Below, one piece after another: positions 17,180 through 27,900 of a stretch of 64,000 bases of DNA (positions within the stretch are counted from its first letter, which is position 1; the number at the start of each line of letters is the position of its first letter). The DNA is taken from NCBI GenBank assembly GCA_965209015.1, contig OZ242367.1, forward strand, positions 1,240,001 through 1,304,000, given 5' to 3'. The notes beneath the pieces are model-generated. The model searched no databases, was not told where the DNA came from, and saw only the letters and a list, made by a program, of their open reading frames with translations. The position numbers were made by a program, and so were the translations under genes. The stretch comes from Bin80 sp965209015. Its GTDB lineage: Bacteria; Bacteroidota; Rhodothermia; Rhodothermales; Bin80.

Positions 17180-18776
17180 CCCTGCACGAATCACATCCGA
17201 AGAGATTCCCCTCCTGATCAGTGCCTATTACTCAGAAGTTCCCGATGGTAGGGTAACTTTTGGGACGTCTGGGCATCGAGGATCTTCTTTGAGGGGCACA
17301 TTTAATGAGGCGCACATCTTGGCAATTAGTCAGGCGATCTGCGAACTTCGTCCTGCATTGGGCCCAATTCTTATTGGAAAGGATACCCACGCATTATCTG
17401 AGCCCGCGTGCATCACGGCTTTGGAGGTCTTTGCAGCAAATAACCTTGATATCCTATTGGGTGAGGGGTATGTTCCGACTCCGGTGATTTCTCATGCTGT
17501 TTTGAGGTGGAATCGTACCCATCCAGAGCACTTAGCGGACGCAGTGATCCTCACTCCATCTCATAACCCACCCGAAGATGGCGGGTTTAAATATAATCCA
17601 CCACATGGTGGGCCAGCATCCAGCAGCCTCACCACTGCGATTCAAGAGCGGGCTCGTGAACTGATGGCCATGGGGCTCAGGGGGGTGAAACGTATGCAGT
17701 TAAAACAGGCCCTTAACCGGACTGAAACCGTGGTCACAAACTTTATGACTCCGTATGTTGATGATCTATCTGCCGTCATTGATATGGACTTGATTCGCGA
17801 TGCTGGACTAACGATTGGGGTTGATCCAATGGGTGGCGCTGCGGTGCATTACTGGGGGGCGATTGCGGATCACTACCAGATTTCGATGGATGTGATCAAT
17901 AGAGTAGTTGATCCGGCATTTGGATTCATGCCGCTGGATCATGATGGTAAAGTTCGCATGGATTGTTCGTCTAGATATGCAATGCAACAGATCGTTGGAC
18001 TTGGAGATCGTTATGACATTGCTTTTGGGAACGATCCAGATGTAGATCGGCATGGAATTGTTACGCGGAGTCATGGGTTGTTGAATCCAAATCATTATCT
18101 GGCTGTAGCCGGCAAGTATTTATTTGAGCATCGTACCGACTGGCCCCAAGAGGCCTGCTTCGCAAAGACACTTGTTTCTAGTTCAATGATTGATCGGGTT
18201 GCATTGGATCTGGGGCGAACACTTTTTGAGGTGCCGGTGGGATTCAAGTGGTTTGTAGATGGATTATTTGGTGGGACTTGCGGTTTTGCTGGTGAGGAGA
18301 GTGCAGGTGCTTCGTTTCTGCGAAGGGATGGTAGGGTTTGGACTACGGATAAGGATGGGATCATTCTGGCGCTCCTCTCCGCGGAAATTCTCGCATCTAC
18401 GGGACTAGATCCAGGAGAGCACTATCAAGGATTGACGGAGCGTTTTGGAGAGCCGGCCTATTCGCGGATTGACGCTCCTGCAACTCCTGATCAGAAAGTT
18501 GCTCTGGCGGGATTATCTCCATGCCATGTAACGGCCAAGATGCTGGCAGGTGAGACGATTACTGCTAAACTCACGAATGCACCTGGAAATGATCAACCCG
18601 TTGGAGGCCTGAAAGTGACGACGGAGAACGGTTGGTTTGCCGCGAGGCCTTCTGGAACGGAAGATCTGTACAAGATTTATGCAGAGAGTTTTCTGGGAAA
18701 AACACATTTGTCTGAGATCATTGACGAGGCAAAGTCAATCGTAGATCAGGCGCTATCCTCAGTGGGAGATGAATGA
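17169..18776 (+). CDS. pgm: Phosphoglucomutase (alpha-D-glucose-specific type)
   Basis: Interconverts glucose 1- and 6-phosphate, supplying nucleotide-sugar and glycogen synthesis. The 535-residue length and the active-site loop TPSHNPPEDGGFKYNPPHGG (phosphoserine Ser131) fit the bacterial Pgm type. The metal loop GNDPDVDRHG and sugar-binding EESAGASFLRR also fit, as does the phosphate-binding RPSGTEDLYKIY. The ATG at 17169 is preferred over a TTG two codons earlier. It overlaps recN by 11 bp and the next phosphomutase by 8 bp, so the genes are almost certainly one transcript. Confidence 0.95.
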   Translation: MKANPARITSEEIPLLISAYYSEVPDGRVTFGTSGHRGSSLRGTFNEAHILAISQAICELRPALGPILIGKDTHALSEPACITALEVFAANNLDILLGEGYVPTPVISHAVLRWNRTHPEHLADAVILTPSHNPPEDGGFKYNPPHGGPASSSLTTAIQERARELMAMGLRGVKRMQLKQALNRTETVVTNFMTPYVDDLSAVIDMDLIRDAGLTIGVDPMGGAAVHYWGAIADHYQISMDVINRVVDPAFGFMPLDHDGKVRMDCSSRYAMQQIVGLGDRYDIAFGNDPDVDRHGIVTRSHGLLNPNHYLAVAGKYLFEHRTDWPQEACFAKTLVSSSMIDRVALDLGRTLFEVPVGFKWFVDGLFGGTCGFAGEESAGASFLRRDGRVWTTDKDGIILALLSAEILASTGLDPGEHYQGLTERFGEPAYSRIDAPATPDQKVALAGLSPCHVTAKMLAGETITAKLTNAPGNDQPVGGLKVTTENGWFAARPSGTEDLYKIYAESFLGKTHLSEIIDEAKSIVDQALSSVGDE

Positions 18777-20166
18777 AATCTTACGTTTTGGAACCGATGG
18801 CTGGCGGGCAGTTATTGGACGAGAATTTACGTTTAATAACCTAACTAGGTTAGCAAAGGCAACCGTTGCATGGCTGAGGGAGTCCAGCATTGTCGCTCCG
18901 AAGGTGATCGTCGGATATGACACACGATTCATGGGACACCTGTTTGCCCGGCATGTCGCACAGGTGCTGGCAGACGAGGGTGCAGCGGTGACCCTTACTA
19001 TTGGCCCTACCCCGACTCCTGCCATCAGTTGGGCTACGAGTTTAGAGGGGGCAGATGCAGGCATCGTTATTACGGCCAGTCATAATCCCCCACAGTACAG
19101 TGGATACAAGATTAAAGCTCATTTTGGCGGCCCAGCAACGTCAGAAATGATTCATGTAGTGGAGGGATATATACAGCCATATACCGGAGGGGTGAGAGAA
19201 AGAGGGAAGGGGGCCATCAGGGAAAGAGATATCACGTCTGAGTATATCATGCATATGCAGGAACGCTTTGATGTTGACTCTATGAACCTGAATCTTGTAC
19301 ATGACCCCATGTATGGGGCAGGACAGGGGGTCCTATCTAAGATTCTTGGTAACCAGTTGATCACCGAGATTCATAACGAGATCAATCCTACGTTTGGCGG
19401 TCGCTCGCCGGAGCCGATTGAACGAAATCTGGGAGAGCTCATGCATAGTGTTGTACGTGAAGGGGCGGCGATCGGTATCGCACATGATGGAGATGCGGAT
19501 CGGATCGGGGTAGTGGATGAACAGGGAAATATAGTAACCTCACATCTGGTGATGGCCCTATTAGTTTCGCATCTTCATAGGCAGAATCAACTGCGTGGCA
19601 CAATTGTCCGCACATTTGCGACATCCGCAATTCTTGAGAAGATGGGGAATGCATGGGGCCTACCAGTAGAGACTCTTCCTATCGGGTTTAAATATGTGGC
19701 TCCTAGATTTTTGGAAACACAAGTTTTAGTTGGTGGGGAAGAGTCTGGTGGGATTGCAGTTACTGGGCATATCCCAGAGCGAGATGGAATATATGTGGCA
19801 CTACTTCTATTGGAGATGCTGATGCAGCGCGGTAAATCTCTCACCGCTTTGGTTCAGGAGTTGTTTGACGAATTTGGGCCACATGCCTACTACCGATTGG
19901 ATGTACATACGGAAAAACAACCAGAGATTATTTCGAGGCTTCGTCAAATGGGTGGACTACGCGAAATTGCCGGTCGAAAGGTCAAGGACATGGACACGTT
20001 AGACGGTTTCAAGCACTTAATGGAGGATGGATGGCTGCTCGTTCGTCCTTCGGGCACAGAGCCGGTGCTCCGTATTTATGGGGAGGCGCCTACACGAGAG
20101 GAGGCGGAAGCACTGGTGAATGATACGAGGATACAATTTGGACTATCATCTGGCGCCAACGTTTGA
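18769..20166 (+). CDS. Phosphomannomutase/phosphoglucosamine mutase family enzyme
   Basis: A 465-residue alpha-D-phosphohexomutase. It shows the N-terminal FGTDGWRAVIGREFT, the phosphoserine loop TASHNPPQYSGYK (Ser104), the metal loop DGDADRIGVVD, sugar loop GGEESGGIA and phosphate loop RPSGTEPVLRIYGEA. Substrate preference among mannose-, glucose- and glucosamine-phosphates cannot be set by eye. A phosphomannomutase role would feed GDP-mannose to the fucose genes at the left edge. Its start overlaps pgm. Its stop codon coincides with the first bases of a candidate insertion-sequence end. Without the element the frame would run 12 more codons, so the C-terminus may have been slightly altered. 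Confidence 0.9.
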   Translation: MNEILRFGTDGWRAVIGREFTFNNLTRLAKATVAWLRESSIVAPKVIVGYDTRFMGHLFARHVAQVLADEGAAVTLTIGPTPTPAISWATSLEGADAGIVITASHNPPQYSGYKIKAHFGGPATSEMIHVVEGYIQPYTGGVRERGKGAIRERDITSEYIMHMQERFDVDSMNLNLVHDPMYGAGQGVLSKILGNQLITEIHNEINPTFGGRSPEPIERNLGELMHSVVREGAAIGIAHDGDADRIGVVDEQGNIVTSHLVMALLVSHLHRQNQLRGTIVRTFATSAILEKMGNAWGLPVETLPIGFKYVAPRFLETQVLVGGEESGGIAVTGHIPERDGIYVALLLLEMLMQRGKSLTALVQELFDEFGPHAYYRLDVHTEKQPEIISRLRQMGGLREIAGRKVKDMDTLDGFKHLMEDGWLLVRPSGTEPVLRIYGEAPTREEAEALVNDTRIQFGLSSGANV

Positions 20167-20182
20167 GCCTCTTTCGAAATTC
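20164..20182. repeat. Candidate left terminal inverted repeat of the decayed IS
   Basis: It matches the inverse of 21725-21743 at 17 of 19 bases. Its first three bases are the TGA stop codon of the preceding phosphomutase gene. Confidence 0.5.
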
Positions 20183-20414
20183 TTTATTTTCACCTTTTGT
20201 CCCCGCTGAATTGTGGCTGAAGCTGGTTCAATTTCGTCGGATTACGCGAATCATTGGTATGGGTTCGCCGTTTTGTGGAATCGACCGGTGCTTTGCCTGC
20301 AAGGAGGTCTCTGTTTGGTGAATTTCGTCCACGATCCGTGTAGATTTCACCCCCTCCCACGGCATCTGCGGTTCAGAGCGCCCAAATTTTGTTATGCAGG
20401 GGTGGATGGCCGGT

Positions 20415-21420
20415 TTACTGCACCATCCGCAGCATTTGATCCACCGTGAGCACCACCACGCTGAACATCAAATGACAGAGGACTTTCTCGTGCCCACGGA
20501 CTCGGATATTGCGTCCACCGAACTCATCTTTGAGCCGCCCAAAGGCCCGCTCCACGGTGGAACGCTCCCGGTAGCGAACCCGCTCCGCAGGAATGAATCC
20601 GGCCGTACGTTGCGCCTTTTGCTCGCGACGATCCGCCGCTTTTTTCTTGCGCGGATTCGGATCAATGATCGGTACACGCCCCGAGGCGCTCCGATGTGCG
20701 ACAATCTCCTTCGCGTCATAGGCGCTGTCCATGAGATCGTAATAGTTGTCTACCCGCTGCTGCGTCAAGTGCGCCAAGGGAAGCGCGGCCTGACTATCAT
20801 GCAACGAGGCAGAGGTCACCAAACAGCTGATCGGAACCCCTTCGTCCGCCTTATCCATGTGTAGCTTATAGCCCGTCCATCGTTGCGTATGCCCCTTCGC
20901 GTTCCGCTTGCAGCCCACCGTACAATCCTTCGGTAATGCGTCCAACATCTCGCCTAACTCCATCTTCAACTGCTGCTCCAAGCGACGAGGCACCTTGGGA
21001 CGCTCCTCCCCCTTCTTCGGACGCCCCCGCTTGCGTTGCTTTACGGGGGTGGACATGTCAGCCTTCGGAACCGGACGCTCCCGCGCTTCAATCGCCATTG
21101 AATCCCGTGAAATATGACCCACGAACTCCCCCGCATCTCCCTGTTTGATCAAGGCTTCATGAATCCGAGTTGACAATTTCGACGTCGCAAATTCCGAAAC
21201 GCACGAGAAAACGTGGGCGCACTCGGCACATCACACGAGCGGGACCAACCATATAGGGACCGAAGCAAAACATCCGATAGAAGCTGCTCCCACAACCCGG
21301 AGGTCGTCAGGAATAGTTAACGCCATCTTGGCCAAGAACGACCACGCAGGACATAACCCGGTGTGCAAGCGGGCGTCCTACCGCACGAGGCCGTGGACGA
21401 GGCAGATGATCCTCCACACA
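20415..21420 (-). pseudogene. DDE transposase, frameshifted
   Basis: The intact 3' portion (TTG at 21176 down to 20415, 253 codons) carries the family's ISRDSMAIEARE (first catalytic Asp), DSAYDAKEI (second Asp) and RSTVERAFGRLKDEFGG (catalytic Glu). Upstream the reading continues in another frame (WSRSCDVPSAPTFSRAF). It rejoins through FATSKLSTRIHEALI after an apparent one-base loss in a T-run near 21190. A further shift separates an N-terminal stretch AKMALTIPDDL near 21300. At least two frameshifts make the gene inactive. The conserved SRAF...STRIHEAL...GHISRDS...EAR layout identifies the IS4/IS5-like transposase family. Confidence 0.75.
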
Positions 21421-21724
21421 TACCAATCTCAAATAACAACAACAACTTCCTGAATCGTTTAGGCCCCCTCCATAGTTCTGCTCTACACATGGAAACAACT
21501 CCTGTTGGCAGGAAATATAAAAACCGCGTATCTTCTTCGTAAGGGACATAAGATCCTCCGGGATTTATTGGATTTTCAGCATTCCAAACATACAAAATTC
21601 GGAGATCCCTGTCCCTTTGTTTGGGACCAAAAAAAGATACATCCCTGAGCAGATCAGCTCCCTGATATCTTCAATACAAAAATCCGCCAATCATGAAAAT
21701 CCCTCAAAAAATCATCCAATTGAG

Positions 21725-21743
21725 GAATTCTGAAAGAGGCTCA
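21725..21743. repeat. Candidate right terminal inverted repeat of the decayed IS
   Basis: This is the inverse partner of 20164-20182 (GAATTCTGAAAGAGGCTCA). Just outside it, 21744-21774 resembles in direct orientation the segment at about 20207-20236 inside the element (both contain GGTTCAA), which leaves some doubt about the exact ends. Confidence 0.45.
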
Positions 21744-21949
21744 GGAGAAATTTGGCGAAATTGGTTCAAATTAAGCACGTGAACCTGACGCAATGCTGCC
21801 CGTAAAGGTAAGATCTTGGTGAACTACGACTCAATCCTGAAAAATAGGGGGTAACTTCAGTTGAAATAGGATCAACTTCCCACCGATCATGTTAATATAG
21901 TCAGTACTGCTTTATTGTTTAGGATTTGTTTCGTTACAAATAATCCATC

Positions 21950-24900
21950 TTGATCATGCTGAGAATTTCTTCTTTGGTGTGTGTAGTAGTAAGTCTATTC
22001 ATTATAATTTTAGTTGCACCGAATGCTAAGGCGCAACTCATTGTAGATATTTGCGATCGAACTCCTGAAGTCAGGGATGAAATTCTTAGCGAGGTCAGCT
22101 ATATCATACAACAAAACTGTGCAACCGTTACCGAAGAACAGTTGTTAAGTATCAGGACACTACGTCTAGGTGGGAAGGGAATCACATCATTGAAGGAAAA
22201 TGATTTTGCCGATCTTAGCGAACTGACTAGGTTGGAGTTAGAAAACAATTCTATCACTGAACTACCGGAAGAGATCTTTGCTGGCCTCTCCAACTTAGAT
22301 TATCTGAGCCTTGAAAATAATTCTCTCGCCTCTACCCTACATGCGGATCTTTTTGCTGGTCTCTCCAGCCTGAAAGAGTTGTCTCTGGACGGAAATGCTC
22401 TTGAATCTCTCCCTCCAGATCTGTTTTCGGGTCTCCCCCTTACATCGCTGGCTTTGTACGATAATGATCTTACAGAATTGCCCCCGGATCTATTTGCTGG
22501 TCTCTCTGAACTCCAATTTCTGGACTTGCAAGAAAATTCTCTTACCACTTTACCTGCGAATATTTTTGCAGGTCTCTCAAACTTGAATCGGTTGCATATA
22601 TTTGATAATCCGATCAACACTCTACCTGCTGGTCTTTATGCTGATCTATCAAGCTTGACACTTCTTAACCTACAAAACCAATCCCTCACAAGTCTGCCTG
22701 CAAATTTTTTTGAAGGCCTTACTGGCTTGATAGAATTGAGGTTGAATGGAAATGATTTCACTACGCTGCCTGCGAACATCTTTGCTGATCTCTCCAGTTT
22801 GGAATCTTTGGGGTTGACCGGTATTCCTTTCAAGTCTCTACCTGCGGGTACCTTTGCTGGTCTTTCCAACCTGAAAAACCTGTATCTGGACAATAGTTCT
22901 CTCAGTACCAGTGTATTGCCGTCAAATATTTTTGCTGGTCTTTCTAGCCTTGAATATATTGGTTTATCTTATAATTTATTTGAAACTTTGCCCGCAAATA
23001 TTTTTGCTGGTCTCTCTAATTTGCAAACGATCTACATTCCCTACAATTTTATCGCCGAGCTTCCGCGAAATGTCCTCGTTGGTCTCACCAGTCTCAAAAA
23101 TTTGGACTTATACTCTAATTTACTGACCACCCTACCTGCGAATATCTTTGATGATATTCAAGAAGGATTTTTGGTAGATTTAGGATATCAACGTATTGAC
23201 TGCTTACCTCAAAAGATTCTTGATTTGGAAGAGGCAGGTACGATCGAAATCTCAGCTGACCGTGAAATTAACCCCTGTGCGGAAGCACCTTCAGAAGTGA
23301 CGCTGGAGCTTAACCGAAATGTGATTACGGAAGGGGAGTCCACAACGGTGATAGCAAATCTGAGTGCCCCCATGAGTACGGACATAGAGGTTGAGGTGAG
23401 TGCTAAAGCGATTGCCCCGGCTCTGGATTCAGACTATACACTAAGTGAGGACAGAGTCCTCACCATTCCCTCTGGCGAAATTACCAGTACGGAGTCAGTC
23501 ACGATCATGACAGATGATGATCAGATAGATAGTCCAGACAAGATCGTGACGGTTAGCGGGATCGTAACGACTGAGTCAAATGTCCTAAATCCTGAGGATC
23601 AGACTCTCACGATTACTGACAATGACGAGGCACCGACCAGAATCACGCTTACGGTGAATCCTACTGAGGTGAAAGAAGACGCTGGAAGTAAGGAAGTAAC
23701 GGTGACGGCGACACTTGATGTTGCACGAATTGCAGATACACCGGTGACCATTTCGGTCGAGGATGTTACGGCCGTGGCAGAAACCGATTATACTATTGTA
23801 GATGATCCCCTTGAACTCACGATTTTGGCGAGACAGATTTCGGGAGCGGCGACATTTACGTTTACGCCGATTCTAGATAACGTGGATGAGCCGGATGAAA
23901 CGGTTCAGGTTACGGGAACTACGCCGGTGGATGGTCTGGAAGTGAGCGAAGCCACACTCATGCTTATTGATTCAGACCCCACGCCCGAATTAACCCTGGG
24001 ACTATCTATGGAAGCGCTTCCAGAAGATGGAGGACAGGCAATGGTCACGGCAAGCCTAAACGGCAAGTCAAGTTCGGAAACAACAATCATGATCTCCGCA
24101 TCTGCAATCAATCCCGCCACAGATTCGGATTATACATTAAGTGGAAATGTACTCACGATCGCGGCGGGGGAAACGGAGAGCACGGAAGAAGTGACGATCA
24201 CGCCCGTGGATAATGACATAGATGAGCCAGATAAGATAGTGACGGTGAGTGGCCAAGTTAATACGCCGGGGGTGACGAATCCTGAAGATGTGACGCTGAC
24301 GATTCAAGATGATGATCATGCCACCAAGATCACGCTTACAGTGGCACCAATCGGGGTGAATGAGGACACAGAAAACACGTCGGTTACCGTGACGGCAACG
24401 CTAGATACTCCGCGGAGTACCGACACGGAATTGACCATTTCGGTAGAATCGGGTACGGCCACTTCAGGGATAGACTTCGCCGATGTGACCCCGTTCGCCT
24501 TGACGATTCCGGCAGAGGCAATAAAGGGAACGGAGACGTTTACGTTCGCGCCAATCATGGATGGTGTGGATGAACCAGACGAAGAGGTTCAAATTGCTGG
24601 GACGACACCGGTGGAAGGTCTGGACATAGGTAGAACTACGCTTATTCTCTTTGATTCGGATCCGACGCCGGAAGTGATCCTTAATTTAGATCCAGAAGAG
24701 ATTATGGAAAATGGCGGGCAGGCGACGGTCACGGCGAGTCTGAGTGTTGCTTCAAGCGTGGAGACCATGATCACGATCTCCATGGTTGCAATCTTACCGA
24801 CCATAGATTCCGATTATATTCCAAGTAGCAACCTGATACTAATGATTCCCTCTGGGGTAACGACCAGTACGGGAGAGGTTACAATCACAGCGGTGAACAA

Positions 24901-27900
24901 TCTGGTGGATGCTCCAGATAAGACCGTAACGGTGAGTGGATTAGCGGAAAATACGCAAGGCGTGATCGGCCCCCCGGAGGTAACGCTGACGATTCTGGAT
25001 GATGACGAGGCCACCGGAGTCACGCTTAATGTAGAACCTCCTGAAGTGAATGAAGACGATGGGAATACCGTAATCACGGTGACGGCTACGCTCGATACCC
25101 AGCGCAGTGAAGATACCGAAGTACTGGTTTCGATCAGGGAGGGCTCTGCTCTGGTAGGAACCGACTACGAGGACGTACCCTCATTCGATATGACGATTCC
25201 AGCGGAGGAATTCACAGTTACCGAAACGTTTGACTTGACCCTCGTGGATGATTTAATCTACGAGCAGCCTGAGACGATCACAATTATTGGCGAAAGCTCG
25301 GCACTTGGACCGGGCGAGACGGGAAACTACCTCACCATTCTGGATGACGATGAATTGATTACGCTGACAATTCAGGATCAGATGGTTTCCGAAGATGTAG
25401 GGATGGCCCAAATACTCGTTGAGGTGAGTCCAGCACCACCGACTGACCTGATTATACCATTTCAAACATTTGAAGTGGACGCCAAAGAGGGAGAGGACTA
25501 TCAAGTCCCTCAATATTTCTTTGAGATCCCTGCGGGAAATACGGAGGCATTCCTTGACATTCAAATCATGGACGATCCGATCATGGAGTCCGCAGAGACC
25601 TTTCAGGTTCGATTGTCGGAGGTGGAGGGTACAGCACTGGATCCGGGCGAGGCAACGGTGACAATAGAAGATGATGATGTGTACTTGTTGCGGGTTGAGG
25701 ATGCTTCGGAATTGGAGAGTTCAGGTTCATTGACATTTACGGTGATTCTGGACCCACCCCATCCGTCCCAGACGGTACGTGTCGGGTATGAGACTCGTGA
25801 TGGAACGGCGATAGCCACCACCGACTATGTGTTCCAGCGTGGTATACTAGACTTTCCACCGAACATAGATCGCCGCGAGTTGTCCGTTCCTCTTGTGGAT
25901 GATTTTGAAGCAGAAATGGTGGAGACCTTTCTCTTGGAGTTGTCCACACCCGAGCATGCGGAATTAGCGGATGACCAAGCCACGGGGACGATTCTGGATG
26001 ATGATGCGCCGCCCATTGCGAATCTTGCGCCTTCGCTCACGGTGCAGGAAGATGCGGGATTGGCTCGCTTTGAAGTGACCTTAACTCATTCGCTGCCAGG
26101 GCGCGAGACTGAAGTAGATTTTATCGTCACCGACCAGACCGCTCAAGCATCTCTGGACTACCAGATGCAAACACAAAGCCCGCTGCGCTTTCCCTCAGGG
26201 CAGACCACGCAGTTCATTGAAGTACAGATTCTGGACGATGAGCTATTTGAAGGCCAGGAAACCTTTCAAGTGCAGTTGACGAACATACAAAATGGGGAGT
26301 TGGGGCAATCCGAGGGACAAGGCATCATTGTGGATAATGAGGACCCGGTGACGGGAAGCATTCAAGATGTGACAGTCGTTGAGTCAGAAGCGGAGGCGGT
26401 ATTTCCAGTCATCCTGAGTGGTCAAGATAGCCGGGAACGAACCTTCACCTATACGACCGAAGATGAGACAGCAGAGACAGGACAAGACTATGAAGCGAGA
26501 ACGGGAACGATCATTTTTCCACCGGGGACGGTTCGCCAGGACATCCGTGTTCCAATTCTGGATAATCTGGAAACCGAAAACACCGAAACCTTTCAGGTGC
26601 GTCTATCGGGGGATGGTCTATCCGATGGAGAGGCGCAAGGGACGATTCAAGATGATGATGGACCGCTCACGGTAAGTATCTATGATGAGCGGGTATCCGA
26701 GGGAGCGGGTTCACTTCTCTTGCCGGTCCGACTCAGTCGACCAAGTTCCCAGTTGGTAACCGTCCGTTTTACATCCTCGGACGAGACCGCACAGGCAGAA
26801 TCTGATTATGTAACCTCTCAGGGAATCGTCATCTTCGGTCGGGGGAGTACCGAAGGCAATGTCCGTATTCAAGTCTTGGAGGATTCGGAGGTGGAGTCCG
26901 AGGAGACCTTTCGGGTAACGCTTTCGGGTGCAAGAAATGCGGCCATTGCGAGGAGCATAGGGACCGTGACGATTCTGGATAATGATGGGAGCCCCGGTGT
27001 CTCGGTACAGAGCGTAACGGTATCCAACCGTGCGGCAACGTTTGAGGTGAACTTATCCAAGCCGTCTCCCTTGCCCGTGCTGGTCAGCTATGCCAGTGAG
27101 GATGGGAGTGCCCAAGCGGGAGAAGACTACGAACCGGTGGCAGGCCAGATCACGTTTGCACCGGGCGAAGTATCCAAAACTATGGAGGTCAAGCTTCTGG
27201 CGAAGCAGTCGGTGTGGGAAATGAAGACATTTTCGCTTGTCCTGCTCTCGGCCGTAAACGCAGAGGTGCACGAAGCCCGTACCGAGGTAGTGATGGAAGA
27301 GGAGAGCGAAGAGAACATCCAGGATGCGTATGTTTCGCGAGTCCTTCGGACCTGGGCCTCACAGGTGGTGGAGGGATTATCCCGGCGAATGGAAGGGATG
27401 GCGCAGTGTCGTGTTCCCGATCTATCCTGGCTCCGGTATGGGACGGAGCGTCGGTCTTTGGGGCAGATCTTCAGCGGATGTGGTGCGCAGTATACCGAGG
27501 GAGGATGGAGTGTCTGGGGACAAGGCGCATTCACACGGATGAGTGGCAGGGAGGGCGCGCTGTCCTTGCACTCGGATGTCACGACCATGCTGGTGGGAGC
27601 AGACTATGCGTGGAGTCAGGGATGGATGGCGGGGCTCTTGGCAGCACAAAACTGGGATCAAGGCACGTATGAGACGCCGACACGGTCCGGGACTGCATCG
27701 TCTCAATTGACGGGGCTCTATCCGTATGTTAGCTATCAAACGGGGACTGGGATGCGTACATGGGTACTCTTGGGGCTTGGACGCGGCGAGACCGAAGTAG
27801 ACATGTTGGAGTCAGAGGTGGATGCTGCACTGGTTGCATTGGGATTGACTGGAACTCTGACGGAGGGTACGACGGGACGACTAAGCTACGAGGTGGATGC

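Larger units (their letters stand above)
20164..21743 (-). mobile_element. Decayed insertion sequence with DDE transposase remnant (IS4/IS5 superfamily)
   Basis: The ends are proposed from an imperfect inverted repeat. The left end TGAGCCTCTTTCGAAATTC (20164-20182) matches the inverse of 21725-21743 at 17 of 19 positions, with the outer 12 identical. Between them lies a minus-strand transposase whose frame is broken. The element is visibly more GC-rich than its AT-rich flanks. No matching target-site duplication is visible. The total of about 1.58 kb fits this transposase class. Boundaries are a proposal; the transposase content is firm. Confidence 0.6.

Noticed and set aside
22197..23160. 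Tandem DNA repeat or CRISPR-like array
   Set aside because: The regular about 72-bp periodicity is the coding pattern of leucine-rich repeats, with variable positions throughout and no identical spacers or repeats. No CRISPR array was seen anywhere in the window.
27127..27672. Long open frames of about 150 codons on both strands opposite and within the 3' part of the giant gene
   Set aside because: They lie inside the strongly coding Calx-beta/barrel region and have Arg/Pro/Ser-rich shadow composition without motifs. GC-rich coding DNA commonly leaves such frames open.
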